From assembly GCA_002354735.1 (NCBI GenBank), contig DEMD01000011.1:1-64000 (forward strand): DNA of 64,000 nucleotides, given 5' to 3'. Below are positions 17,403 through 27,300 of the stretch, one piece after another. Source of the stretch: Gammaproteobacteria bacterium UBA2679 (GTDB lineage Bacteria > Pseudomonadota > Gammaproteobacteria > Pseudomonadales > Oleiphilaceae). The position numbers were made by a program, and so were the translations under genes. Each line of letters opens with the position of its first letter. The stretch's first letter is position 1. The notes under the pieces are model-generated. The model saw nothing but the letters and a program-made list of their open reading frames with translations, had not been told where the DNA came from and did no database searches.

Positions 17403-17777
17403 CTAGAAGGCGGGCTTGTGCAGGGCCAGGGCGAACATCAGCACCAGTTGTCCAAGTGCTGCAGCTGCGGCGAGAATCCGCGTCTTGCGGGAAAACTTAG
17501 GCTTGAGGGCGACGAGTCCCGCAGCGATATAGCCTATGAGCAATAACACTTTTAGCGTCAGCCAATGATGAACGAAGGGCATCCACGGCGTGACGATAAC
17601 GAGGCCGATAGCGGCGACCAGCAGTGCGGTGTCGTTGATGTGGGGCAGGAAGCGTAGCGGGGTCTCACGCCACCCCGGTTTGCCGGCGGCATCCAGGCCG
17701 ATTCTGGTCATGAACAGGAGCGCCGTGAGCGCTGCGGCGAGCATGTGTATCATCTTGAGACCGGCATACCATTCCAT
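17403..17777 (-). CDS. SirB2-family membrane protein
   Basis: 124 residues with four hydrophobic segments and the SirB pattern: KMIHMLAAALTALLFMTRI, LPHINDTALLVAAIGL, and a basic PKFSRKTRI loop before the last helix. SirB2 proteins are small inner-membrane proteins of unproven activity, common in gammaproteobacteria. GAGAGTG lies a few bases before ATG 17777. It is a single-gene unit convergent with the GT4-GT2 pair. The 141 bases to the next gene hold its promoter and that of 17919, not resolved. Confidence 0.85.
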   Translation of the reverse strand: MEWYAGLKMIHMLAAALTALLFMTRIGLDAAGKPGWRETPLRFLPHINDTALLVAAIGLVIVTPWMPFVHHWLTLKVLLLIGYIAAGLVALKPKFSRKTRILAAAAALGQLVLMFALALHKPAF

Positions 17778-17918
17778 AGTTCACTCTCTTGTGTGATGTG
17801 TTGAATATCGCTTCAGCGGATAGTCTGGAGCTCGCTATTCTGTGGTCCATACTGTCAGGAGTGCAAGTGCGTCATCCATATCGTATTCTACTGCGCATCG
17901 AGGCCACCTGAGTGCATT

Positions 17919-19292
17919 ATGGATATCCTGATCATCTTCGGACTGATCTTACTGAACGGCGTTTTCGCCATGTCGGAAATCGCGGTTGTTTCATCGCGTC
18001 AGATCCGCCTGCAGCAGGCGGTCGATAACGGCAGCGAAGGTGCAAAAGTCGCCCTCCAGCTCGCCAACGATCCCTCACGCTTTCTTTCCACCATCCAGGT
18101 CGGCATCACTCTCATCGGCATATTGGCTGGTGCCTACGGCGAAGCATCGATAGCGCGTCAGCTGGAAGCGATGCTTGTGACTGTCGAGCCCCTGGAACCC
18201 TATGCCAAACCGCTTGCCCTGACCATTATGGTTGCCCTGATCACCTACTTTTCGCTGATATTCGGAGAGCTTGTACCCAAGCGTCTGGCGCTGCTGAATC
18301 CGGAAGGCATAGCCAAGGTGCTGTCGCAGCCTATGAATGTGCTTTCCCGGATCGCCCGTCCACTGGTCTGGTTGCTCGGTATTTCCACCGAGTTCATGCT
18401 CAGACTGCTTCGAGCCAAGCGCGCTGATGAGCAGCCGATGGTGGAAGAGGAAATTCGCTCACTCATGCAGCAGGGTACCGAAGCGGGCATCATGGATGAG
18501 ACCGAGCAGGCGATGGTGAAGAACGTGCTTCGCCTCGACGACCAGCGCGTGGGTAATATCATGACCTTGCGGAAGGATCTGTATTACGTCGACCTGAAAG
18601 ACAGCTTCAAGGAAAACCGACGCAAGATCGCCAGTAGCCCACATTCGCGCATCCCGGTATGCAAGGGCGGTATCGACAACATCGTTGGTGTCGTTTATGC
18701 CAAGGATGTGCTCAACAAGGTAATGTCGGCTGAGGAGCCTGATCTTGCCGCCCTAGTAAAGACCCCCTTATTCATTCCACGTTACGCCACAGCGCTGCAG
18801 CTGCTCAAACAGTTCAAACAGTCGAAGAGCCATATTGCCATCGTGGTAGATGAACACGGGCAAACTAGCGGTTTGGCGTCGCTTAACGACGTTCTCGAAG
18901 CCATCGTGGGAGATCTCCCGGCAGACGACGAAGAATACGACCCCGACTTCGTCGAACGCGAGAACGGAACCTGGCTGGTAAGTGGGCGGGTGGATATCAG
19001 CGCCTTCAAAGACCACTTCGATATCCGCAAGCTGCCGGAGGAAGAGTATGGAAACTATCATACGCTCGGCGGGCTCGTGTTGAATGTGCTGGGGCATCTG
19101 CCACGAGAAGCGGATGTTATGAGCATCGGGGACCTGGCGATCGAAGTAGTCGACATGGACGGCAATCGAGTGGACAAGCTGCTGATTTCGAACAAACAGG
19201 CGACTGCGTCTGTTTCTGCTGCAGCTTCCGCCCCTGCTGCAGATAAAAGCGATGCGATGGCTTCGCCGGGCGTTAACGAAGAAAAAGCGTAA
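17919..19292 (+). CDS. CNNM/CorC-type membrane protein with CBS pair
   Basis: 457 residues. The N-terminal DUF21/CNNM domain (about 1-190) has about four membrane helices, including LILLNGVFAMSEIAVVSSR. A cytosolic CBS pair follows (about 205-325, with HSRIPVCKGGIDNIVGVVYAKD and HIAIVVDEHGQTSGLASLNDVLEAIVGD), then a CorC_HlyC domain (about 340-420). The Ala/Ser-rich tail is family-atypical and low in complexity. Relatives (YtfL/PaeA, YfjD, MpfA) affect Mg2+ or polyamine export and were historically called hemolysins. It is monocistronic as far as can be seen. Confidence 0.9.
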   Translation: MDILIIFGLILLNGVFAMSEIAVVSSRQIRLQQAVDNGSEGAKVALQLANDPSRFLSTIQVGITLIGILAGAYGEASIARQLEAMLVTVEPLEPYAKPLALTIMVALITYFSLIFGELVPKRLALLNPEGIAKVLSQPMNVLSRIARPLVWLLGISTEFMLRLLRAKRADEQPMVEEEIRSLMQQGTEAGIMDETEQAMVKNVLRLDDQRVGNIMTLRKDLYYVDLKDSFKENRRKIASSPHSRIPVCKGGIDNIVGVVYAKDVLNKVMSAEEPDLAALVKTPLFIPRYATALQLLKQFKQSKSHIAIVVDEHGQTSGLASLNDVLEAIVGDLPADDEEYDPDFVERENGTWLVSGRVDISAFKDHFDIRKLPEEEYGNYHTLGGLVLNVLGHLPREADVMSIGDLAIEVVDMDGNRVDKLLISNKQATASVSAAASAPAADKSDAMASPGVNEEKA

Positions 19293-19416
19293 CGTTCTGA
19301 TCAGGGTAAATTCAAGCGAAGATTTCTTCGACCACGTGGGGGCGAGAACAAGCGCTTGCAAGTATGATCATTAGAGCCCATGCGATCCTTGCCTGGGCAG
19401 ATATCACTGGCGAAAA

Positions 19417-19493
19417 TGGTGTCCAAGGCAGGATTCGAACCTGCGACCTACCGCTTAGGAGGCGGTCGCTCTATCCAGCTGAGCTACGAGGAC
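19417..19493 (-). tRNA. tRNA-Arg (anticodon CCT)
   Basis: 77 bases with encoded CCA. D stem GCTC/GAGC, anticodon stem ACCGC/GCGGT around loop CTCCTAA, and T stem GCAGG/CCTGC with TTCGAAT are all perfect. The acceptor stem is GTCCTCG on the 5' side and CTTGGAC on the 3' side, leaving two adjacent non-pairs (U5-U68 and C6-U67). The other five pairs hold. Such a bulged acceptor stem is unusual; it could be a slightly decayed or tolerated variant. The surrounding 19293-19664 has no other gene. Confidence 0.88.
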
Positions 19494-19664
19494 ATCTGGA
19501 AATGAAGAACGGCAGTATATTCGGATGCTCGGGCTATGTCAGCCCTGAAGGCGGATTATCTGCTTGTCCAAGCAAGCAGGCGTTCTAAATTCCACCCCAC
19601 AACAGTGTCAGTCGCAGATACTGGTACACTGGGAGCGTCGGCCAATCTACTTTCTGGAATGAGC

Positions 19665-21593
19665 ATGAGCGAGAAGTCTTCCAATGGTATGTCCAAAGCA
19701 TCGGATCCCACCGAGGCCGAAAGACTGAAAACCTTTGTTGCCTCGGTGACAGATTACGCCATCTATATGTTGAGCCCGGAGGGCATTGTGAGCAGCTGGA
19801 ACGCTGGCGCGATCCTCTTCAAGGGCTACCAGCCGGAAGAAATCATCGGCAAGCATTTTTCGTGCTTCTACACCCAGGAAGATCAGCTTGCGGGCGTGCC
19901 GGAGCGGGCGCTGAAGACAGCGGTCGATACTGGCAAGTTTGAGGACGAAGGGTGGCGAGTGCGCAAGGATGGTTCGAGATTCTGGGCCAGCGTGGTGCTG
20001 GACGTGGTACGCGACAGCGAAGGTAAGCTGCTTGGCTTTACCAAGATAACGCGTGATTTGACTGACCGAAAGAAAGCTGCCGAGGCTCTGCACGCCAGCG
20101 AAGAACGCTTTCGCCTACTGGTTCAGGGGGTGAGCGATTACGCTATTTATATGCTTTCGCCCGAGGGCATCATCACGAACTGGAATTTTGGCGCCGAACG
20201 CATCAAGGGTCACGATGAGCATGAGGTGGTAGGTACGCATTTCTCGCGGTTTTATACTGATGAAGATCGTCTGAAAAATATGCCCCAGAAGGCGCTGGCT
20301 ACTGCCGAGGCCGAAGGTCGATTCGAAAGTGAAGGCTGGCGCGTACGCAAGGATGGCACCCGCTTCTGGGCGAACGTGGTCATCGACCCTGTGCATAATG
20401 CGTTTGGAGAACTCATTGGATTCGCCAAGGTTACGCGTGATATCACCGAGCGGCGCGAATCTGCCCAGGCCCTGGAAAAGGCCCAGGACGCACTGTTCCA
20501 GTCACAGAAACTGGAGGCCATCGGCAAACTGACAGGGGGTATCGCCCACGACTTCAACAATCTGCTCAGCGTGATCGCGAATGGTCTAGCCGTGCTGCGG
20601 ATGAAGGGCGTAGATAAGCAGGGCCTGAAAGTAGTGGAAAGCATGGAGCGAGCAACATCACGCGGCGCCGATCTCATTCGGGATCTGCTGTCGTTTGCAC
20701 GGCAGCAACCATTGAAGCAGGAAAGTAATAGCGTCAACGGCATCATAGCTTCATTCGAGTCAGTGCTTCGCCGAGCCAATCGTGGTTCAGTCAACATCGA
20801 TCTGGAGCTGGCTTCGCATCTGCCGCAGGTCATGGTAGATGCAGCTCAACTGGAAGCAGCCTTGCTGAATCTGGTCGTCAACGCACAAGATGCGACCCCT
20901 GCGGGTGGATCGGTTTGTATAAAGACAGGCGTCGTGGGGCTGGGAGCGAATGAAATCGGTACACTGCCCGCCGGCCGTTATGTGACCGTGACCGTCACTG
21001 ACTCAGGCATTGGTATGTCGCCTGATATCGCGGCACGCGCAGCAGAGCCATTCTTCACCACCAAGCCAGTTGGCAAGGGAAGTGGCCTTGGCTTAAGCCA
21101 GGTGTACGGCTTCATTCAGCAATCGAAAGGTGACCTCGATATTAAATCAGCCCTTGGCGAAGGTACGAGCGTCACAATTTATCTGCCTGCGCTGGCTGAA
21201 GCCGAACATGAGGAACTCGAAGGGCGTAGCGCCCGCGAGACGGTCCTGATTGTTGATGATCAGTTGGACGTCCTGGAGATGGCCCAATTACTATTTCAGA
21301 ACTTCGGTTACGAGGTGCTGTGTGCCAAATCGGGCGAGGAAGCGCTTGATCTACTGCAGCGGGTAAACGGCATCGACATACTGTTTACCGATGTTGTCAT
21401 GCCAGGCATGAATGGGCTGGAACTCGCTGAAAGAGCTCGCGCACTTCTGCCAAGCCTCAAAGTTATACTCACCTCTGGCTACACCGGCCTCGCCGATTTC
21501 GCTTCCAGCGGCGTCAGTCTCGAAGATTTTCAGTTCGTTGCAAAACCATATCAGGTCGCCGATATCATCAAGATCTTGCGCGCCACTACTTGA
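19665..21593 (+). CDS. Hybrid histidine kinase, PAS-PAS-HK-receiver
   Basis: 642 residues from ATG 19665 (GGA six bases before; ATG 19659 is an equal alternative). No membrane segment, so it is cytosolic. Two PAS domains (about 25-135 and 150-262) are clearly copies of each other: both open with SDYAIYMLSPEGI or TDYAIYMLSPEGI and both have GWRVRKDGxRFWA. HisKA has GGIAHDFNN with His295; the ATPase has NLVVNAQDAT, DSGIGM and GKGSGLGLSQ. The C-terminal receiver (about 520-640) has VDDQ and a phosphoacceptor aspartate in FTDVVMPGMNG. It has no obvious partner; sequence does not show the signal, but tandem PAS suggests redox or ligand sensing. Confidence 0.9.
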   Translation: MSEKSSNGMSKASDPTEAERLKTFVASVTDYAIYMLSPEGIVSSWNAGAILFKGYQPEEIIGKHFSCFYTQEDQLAGVPERALKTAVDTGKFEDEGWRVRKDGSRFWASVVLDVVRDSEGKLLGFTKITRDLTDRKKAAEALHASEERFRLLVQGVSDYAIYMLSPEGIITNWNFGAERIKGHDEHEVVGTHFSRFYTDEDRLKNMPQKALATAEAEGRFESEGWRVRKDGTRFWANVVIDPVHNAFGELIGFAKVTRDITERRESAQALEKAQDALFQSQKLEAIGKLTGGIAHDFNNLLSVIANGLAVLRMKGVDKQGLKVVESMERATSRGADLIRDLLSFARQQPLKQESNSVNGIIASFESVLRRANRGSVNIDLELASHLPQVMVDAAQLEAALLNLVVNAQDATPAGGSVCIKTGVVGLGANEIGTLPAGRYVTVTVTDSGIGMSPDIAARAAEPFFTTKPVGKGSGLGLSQVYGFIQQSKGDLDIKSALGEGTSVTIYLPALAEAEHEELEGRSARETVLIVDDQLDVLEMAQLLFQNFGYEVLCAKSGEEALDLLQRVNGIDILFTDVVMPGMNGLELAERARALLPSLKVILTSGYTGLADFASSGVSLEDFQFVAKPYQVADIIKILRATT

Positions 21594-21785
21594 TAGGCAG
21601 GTTGCAATCCACGTGATATGAATCGAAATGACTCAACCTGGCTCCGGTTATAACGCAAGTTTGAGCGGCTAAAGAAAATCATCAAGTTGCGCGCTTGCGT
21701 CAAATTTCTGCTACCGAAAGTCAAGTAGGGTCACTGTGGTGGTGAGTATCATTCCCTCCGTGCTTCACACACAGGGATACAGCTC

Positions 21786-21863
21786 ATGTCGCAAGTGATT
21801 GCTTCCGCATTAAGAATTTCAGGTTTACCGCTCACCGCATGTAAAGCGGGGATACCATCATGA
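21786..21863 (+). CDS. Possible short leader ORF overlapping fabB
   Basis: A 25-codon frame from ATG 21786 ends at a TGA whose bases overlap the fabB start (ATGA). Such overlap can couple translation. The ribosome site ahead of it is weak (AGGGATAC) and the peptide has no recognisable motif, so it may be chance. fabB also has its own GCGGGGAT site within this frame. Confidence 0.2.
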   Translation: MSQVIASALRISGLPLTACKAGIPS

Positions 21864-23149
21864 GACGAGTCGTCGTGACGGGTATCGGCATTGTTTCGAG
21901 CCTTGGTTCCAATCAGACAGAAGTACACCACTCTCTGGCCGAATGTCGATCAGGCATCGGCGCCAACGCCGGCCATATCGAAAACGGCTTACGCAGCCAT
22001 ATTTCCGGGCAGATCGATATCGATTTTGCCGCCCATGTTGATCGCAAGCTACTGCGCTTCATGGGGGACGCCTCAGTCTACAGTTATATCGCTATGAAAG
22101 AGGCGATTGCTCAGGCGGGACTTACGCCTGCTGAAGTCTCCAACGAGCGCACTGGATTGATCATGGGCGCCGGCGGGGCCTCTACTGAAAACGTTATGGA
22201 TGCGATAGACATCCTGCGCGACAAGGGCATCCGCAAGGTTGGTCCATATCGTGTGACCAGAACCATGAATAGTTCAGTCAATGCCAATCTGGCCACTCCA
22301 TTTGCGATACGGGGCGTCAACTACTCAATCACCAGTGCCTGTGCAACCAGTGCGCATTGTATAGGTGCAGCTGCTCAGCAGATTCAGTTCGGCCTGCAGG
22401 ACGTCATGTTTGCCGGCGGCGCGGAAGATTGTCACTGGACACTGTCGTGTCTGTTCGACGCCATGGGCGCACTGTCTACCGGCTATAACGACAGGCCAAA
22501 AGAGGCTTCGCGACCTTACGATGCCGACCGCGATGGCTTCGTAATCTCTGGGGGCGCTGGCGTGCTCGTACTGGAGTCGCTGGAGCGGGCGCAGGCACGT
22601 GGTGCCACCATACTCGCCGAGCTGACTGGCTTCGGCGCGACGTCCGATGGCGACGACATGGTCGTGCCTTCAGGTGAGGGCGCCGCACGCTGTATGCTCG
22701 AGGCCGTGCGTCAGGCTAATGCCATCCATAAGCGTCCAGTCGACTACATCAATGCCCACGGTACCAGTACGAAAGTCGGCGATATCGCCGAACTCAAAGC
22801 CATTCGCGCAGCCTTTGGCGGAGAGGGCGCCGACGCGTCCATGGCGAAGATACCTGCCATCAGCTCAACCAAGGCTATTTCAGGACACGGCCTCGGCGCT
22901 GCCGGGGTGCAGGAAGCCATTTACGGCCTGCTTATGATGCGTAACCGTTTCCTCGTTCGTTCCGACAACCTGCAAACTGTAGATGATGCCGTTGCAGAGT
23001 TCCCGATTCTCAGGGAGATGCAATACGACATCGACGTCAATCGCATACTGTCCAACAGCTTTGGTTTCGGCGGAACCAATGCCTGTCTCGTGTTCGATAA
23101 CTGGTCTGGTGTTCACAGGGAAAAAGCTGCCATGGAGGGTCTATCATGA
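21860..23149 (+). CDS. fabB: Beta-ketoacyl-ACP synthase I
   Basis: 429 residues, close in pattern to E. coli FabB along its length ([49 protein letters not shown]). The catalytic triad is visible: Cys161 in SACATSAH, His300 in [11 protein letters not shown] and His343 in [10 protein letters not shown]. It condenses malonyl-ACP with acyl-ACP in the cytosol. GCGGGGAT lies about seven bases before ATG 21860. Its stop overlaps the fabV start by four bases. It opens a six-gene plus-strand run to 31798 for fatty acid elongation and reduction. The genes for a dehydratase (FabA/FabZ) and for FabD are absent from this run. The 266-base spacer upstream should contain the operon promoter, not resolved. 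Confidence 0.93.
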   Translation: MRRVVVTGIGIVSSLGSNQTEVHHSLAECRSGIGANAGHIENGLRSHISGQIDIDFAAHVDRKLLRFMGDASVYSYIAMKEAIAQAGLTPAEVSNERTGLIMGAGGASTENVMDAIDILRDKGIRKVGPYRVTRTMNSSVNANLATPFAIRGVNYSITSACATSAHCIGAAAQQIQFGLQDVMFAGGAEDCHWTLSCLFDAMGALSTGYNDRPKEASRPYDADRDGFVISGGAGVLVLESLERAQARGATILAELTGFGATSDGDDMVVPSGEGAARCMLEAVRQANAIHKRPVDYINAHGTSTKVGDIAELKAIRAAFGGEGADASMAKIPAISSTKAISGHGLGAAGVQEAIYGLLMMRNRFLVRSDNLQTVDDAVAEFPILREMQYDIDVNRILSNSFGFGGTNACLVFDNWSGVHREKAAMEGLS

Positions 23150-24351
23150 TCGTGCGACCGAAGATCAGGAACTTTATCTGTACAACCGCGCATCCGGTCG
23201 GCTGTCACCGTCAGGTGGCCGAGCAAATCCAGCAGGCTAAAGCGGCGCTGCCAATGGAAAAGGCGGTTCACAATGTGTTGATCATTGGATGTTCGACGGG
23301 CTACGGGCTCGCCAGCAGGATTGCTGCCTCGATCAGCTCTGATGCCGCTACGCTGGGCGTTATGTTCGAGAAGCCGGCGACTGAAGTACGTTGTGGCAGT
23401 GCTGGCTGGTATAACAATATGGCCGCTGAGGCCCTGCTGAAATCCGAGCGTCCCGATCAGCAGATTCACACCGTCAATGCCGACGCCTTCAGTCAGGAAA
23501 CCAAGGATCAGGTCATTGAGCTGGCCACTGAAAAGTATGGCAAATTCGATCTCGTCATCTACAGCCTGGCTGCGCCGCGACGCAAGGACCCTGTCACCGG
23601 CGAGATCTGGCAATCTGTGCTCAAGCCAATAGGGGAGCCCTTCGAAGGCATCACGCTCGATACCGATAATGAGGTCCTCAAGTCGGTCAGTATCGAACCC
23701 GCAACCGATGATGAGATCGAACACACGGTCAAGGTCATGGGCGGCGAGGACTGGGCGGACTGGATGAGTCAGTTGCACGCGGCCGATCTTCTGGCGGTGG
23801 GCTGTGAAACTGTCGCCTATCACTATGTCGGCAGGGAGTTGACCTGGCCTATCTATGGTCAGGCGACCATTGGTCGTGCCAAGGCGCATCTTGAAGAAAC
23901 AGCGCATGAGATCAGCAGGCAGCTCAAGGATATCGATGCCAAGGCCTTCATAGGCGTCCTCAAGGCCGTTGTCACGCAAAGTTCATCTGCCATCCCCATC
24001 ATGCCGCTCTACATTGCCATTCTGTACGACGTTATGAAGGAGGAGGGCACACATGAGACAGCAATGGATCAGATTCTGCGCTTCTTCAGTACCCAGTTGC
24101 TCAGTAGCGGGCGACGCGTGGAAGGCGGTGTGCGCCTGCGGGTAGACGACTATGAAATGGCTGATTCGGTACAGGCTGAGGTCGCAAGGCGATGGGCGGC
24201 AGTCACAGACGACAGCTTGCCGGAACTGGCCGATTTGAGGGGTTATCGTGAGGATTTTCTGAAGCTTTTTGGTTTTTGCTGTACTGATGTGGACTATGAT
24301 CAGGACATCGACCTGCTAACGGGTCAGGCACAAACCAGGGTGGCCTTGTAG
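23146..24351 (+). CDS. fabV: Trans-2-enoyl-ACP/CoA reductase FabV
   Basis: 401 residues, the normal FabV length. The NADH-binding region [15 protein letters not shown], the [11 protein letters not shown] loop, and the Y-x8-K active site with Tyr237 and Lys246 ([10 protein letters not shown]) are all present. It performs the last reduction in each fatty acid elongation round, and the family is known for insensitivity to triclosan. It begins inside the fabB stop (ATGA), so the two are translationally coupled. ACC follows after 31 bases. The single-chain SDR FabI type is not present here. Confidence 0.95.
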   Translation: MIVRPKIRNFICTTAHPVGCHRQVAEQIQQAKAALPMEKAVHNVLIIGCSTGYGLASRIAASISSDAATLGVMFEKPATEVRCGSAGWYNNMAAEALLKSERPDQQIHTVNADAFSQETKDQVIELATEKYGKFDLVIYSLAAPRRKDPVTGEIWQSVLKPIGEPFEGITLDTDNEVLKSVSIEPATDDEIEHTVKVMGGEDWADWMSQLHAADLLAVGCETVAYHYVGRELTWPIYGQATIGRAKAHLEETAHEISRQLKDIDAKAFIGVLKAVVTQSSSAIPIMPLYIAILYDVMKEEGTHETAMDQILRFFSTQLLSSGRRVEGGVRLRVDDYEMADSVQAEVARRWAAVTDDSLPELADLRGYREDFLKLFGFCCTDVDYDQDIDLLTGQAQTRVAL

Positions 24352-24382
24352 GCCGCTCGCTAATGGACAGGAAGGATCAGAC

Positions 24383-27300
24383 ATGACCAGGGCCAAACAC
24401 ACCAATAACACCAAGACACCAGGAGTGGTCGACCGCGCGCCGGTATTCGATTTGGACACAGTAGCGGCCGGGATTCCCGGGCTCCTGGCGCCGGAAGCCG
24501 TCGAAGCTGAAGTGGCCAGGATCAGCCGCCTGCCAATCGAGGATTACGAACAGGCGGTCATTCAGCCCGTTCGTCAGAGCCAACGTTTCAGTGCACGCAA
24601 GATTATGAAGGCACTGGTTCACAAGATCGTCAAGGAAAACGATGACGGCCCACTGTACGCTCTGGACTGCTACATGCTCAATGAGGCAGGCAAGCGGATT
24701 CGGGTCGGTCTGATCGGCCAGAATCGGGAGAATCGGCAAGGCGTCTGGAGCCCGGAGCACCATCGAAAGGCCGCGGAACTGGCGGTGAAGTTTAGCCGCA
24801 AGCGGATGCCGCTGATCACCTTTATCGATACACCGGGTGCAGATGCCGGCGAAACGGCCAATCAGCAGGATCAGGCGCATAGCATATCAAGCTTGATCAC
24901 GGTGATGGCGCAGCTGCCAGTTCCCACAGTGGGCATTATTCTTGGCACTGCGTACTCTGGTGGTGCAATTCCGCTGGCGGCGACCAACGTGCTGCTTTCA
25001 GTTCGTGATGGTCTGTTCAGTACCATTCAGCCACAGGGCCTCGCCAGCATTGCGCGTAAGCAGAAGCTGGCCTGGCAACAGTGTGCCCAGCGTGTTGGGG
25101 TATCGGCGTGTGAGACGGCTTGCAAGGGCTGGATCGACGGTATCGTAGACTATTCGCCGAGTGATCAGCGTGAAGGTCTCGAACATCTGAAATCAGCTGT
25201 GGTTGGTTCGTTGGCCTTTCTGGAAAAGCAGCTGAGCGTCTTCGTACAACCCGATGGTGCTGCAGTGTTCGCGCCAGTCGGCAGCGAATATCAGCGAAGC
25301 CTGGCCGTATTTCTTGATAAGCCTGAGCGCTTGGCTGGGCCGAATAACAGCTACTACGCCGATTCGCTAACACAGCTACCCAGCCTCTTTGGCTACACCC
25401 TGCGACACATGCGGCAGCAGCAGGTCGCGTCGCGCCTGAGCTTCACCACCATTTCCTCGCTGCCCGCCGCTGGCAGCGTGGCGCCGATACAGCCGCAGCA
25501 ACAAAGCAGCGAGAAGCTCGGCGTGTTCAATGAATGGTTTCAGCGCGAAGAAAAACTGATTTACGAGCAGCGACTGCTCGACCGATACGAGCGTTTCCAG
25601 AAGGCGCGTCAGGCCAAGGATGAGGATCGAAGTGCGCTGGCTGCACTGGTATTAGGAAAGCCACAGGAAAAGTATCGACAGGCGGCAGAGGCTTTGGCCT
25701 TCGAGCTTGGCCTGTATTTGTACAATCGCTGGAAGGCTCAAGCTGCAGAGGGATTCGTGGCCTTGAGCGAGTTTCTGGCTGAGCAGGCAGCAAAGGGTCG
25801 GACTGAAACAGAGACTGGCGAACTGCCGGCAAAAGAAGACGTCACATTGCCACAGCTGATTCGTCTGCCTGAACTCAATGCCTGGCTGGCGCCAGTGAGC
25901 CTTCAGCTCCAGTTTTTCGACGCACTGTACGATGGCATTTTGGGTGAGCTCGAATTGGTCGCCAGTGAGGCCAACCGTTATAGAAGTCTCAGTGAAGAAT
26001 CGATGGCACAACTGCTCGATGCTGCGCTGAAAGCAACCCAGAACGACGTTTGCTGGGTAGACGCAAATGCTCGAGAGTTCTCGACCTGGCTGACGCAGCT
26101 GAACGAGAGCGACGACGTTGAGTGGTTTCTGCGCCAGGTTTCGGAATGGAAGCAGCGCCAGCACGCAAGGCTCTCTGAAAGCCTGTTCGTGTTTCTGACC
26201 TACCTCTTTGAAAATCTGATTCCTCGCTATATGCAGGCTCAGGCGGGCGGCGAAGCCTTCGATGGCAAGATCAATCCGACCTGGATCGGTCGACGCAAGG
26301 ACTTCTGGCATCGCCTGTCCATTGCCTACTGTGACCTGCAGATTCAGGCACTGCAGAAGGAATACAAGAGCCAGTGGCCCGAGTGGACTGGCTGGGTCGA
26401 CGAGCTGTGTCGGGATTTCACGCCCCAGCACGACGATTGGGTCTCCAGTGACCCCTGCGCCTTCCCCGGCTATCTTGAGAGTATCCATAAGCAGATCAGC
26501 GCGGGTAAGGTGCCTGCGGGCATCGTGACCGGCATCGCCACATTGAAGGTGGCTTCGCAGCCAGTCGGCCTTTTCATTTCCAATCTGGCCTTCCAGGCCG
26601 GCGCTCTGGATATGGCCAGTGCCCGTAAGTTGCTGGCCCTTATTCAGCATTGTGAAGACAAGCGCCTGCCCATAGTAGGCCTTGTCTCTTCTGGTGGCAT
26701 GCAGACCAAAGAGGGTGCGGGTTCGTTGTTCGCGATGGCGGCTGTCAACGAGGCGCTGACTCGCTTTCGTCAACTCACTGGTCTGCCGGTGATCATGGTC
26801 GGTTTCGGAGACTGTACCGGCGGTGCCCAGGCCAGTTTTGTGACCCATCCGCTGGTCGAAACCTGGTATATCAGCGGTGCGAACATTCCCTTCGCGGGGC
26901 AGATCGTCGTACCGAGCTACCTGCCGTCGACCTGCACCCTGGCTAATTATCTGTCAAAGAACGCCAAGGCTGAGCCCGAGACTGACGCCACAATGACTGG
27001 TTTACTCAGTCACCCCTTTGCCGATAGTTTCGACAGACGCCTGTTGCAGATCGATTCGCAGGCGCCGCGCCCACGCTGCAGCCTGCAGGATATGCTGAAG
27101 GCCAGGCTGAACGGCGGTAAGCTGCCCCAGGCCAATGCCCAGCCCAGTGACGACGCAGCCGCTTTGCAGCAGCACGAAGGCCGGGTCGCAAAAGTATTCG
27201 CGCCGGTAGAAAAGCTGCTGATTCATGCCCGCGGCTGCACGGCAGTGAAGCTGATCAGGGATGCCCAGCGCAACGGTACCCCGGTGGTTCTGGTGCAGTC

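Noticed and set aside
17919..19292. Hemolysin
   Set aside because: The family has that historical name, but the CNNM-CBS-CorC layout indicates an ion or polyamine transport-related membrane protein.
19364..19588. Open frame of 74 codons on the plus strand
   Set aside because: It runs through the complement of the tRNA-Arg gene and shows the GRIRTCDLPLRRR-like text that antisense tRNA gives; not a gene.
23113..23979. 288-codon minus-strand frame
   Set aside because: It is antisense to fabV, which is certain from length and active site.
25652..26848. 398-codon open frame on the minus strand inside the carboxylase gene
   Set aside because: It is a shadow frame opposite a long G+C-rich coding sequence and has no recognisable domain.
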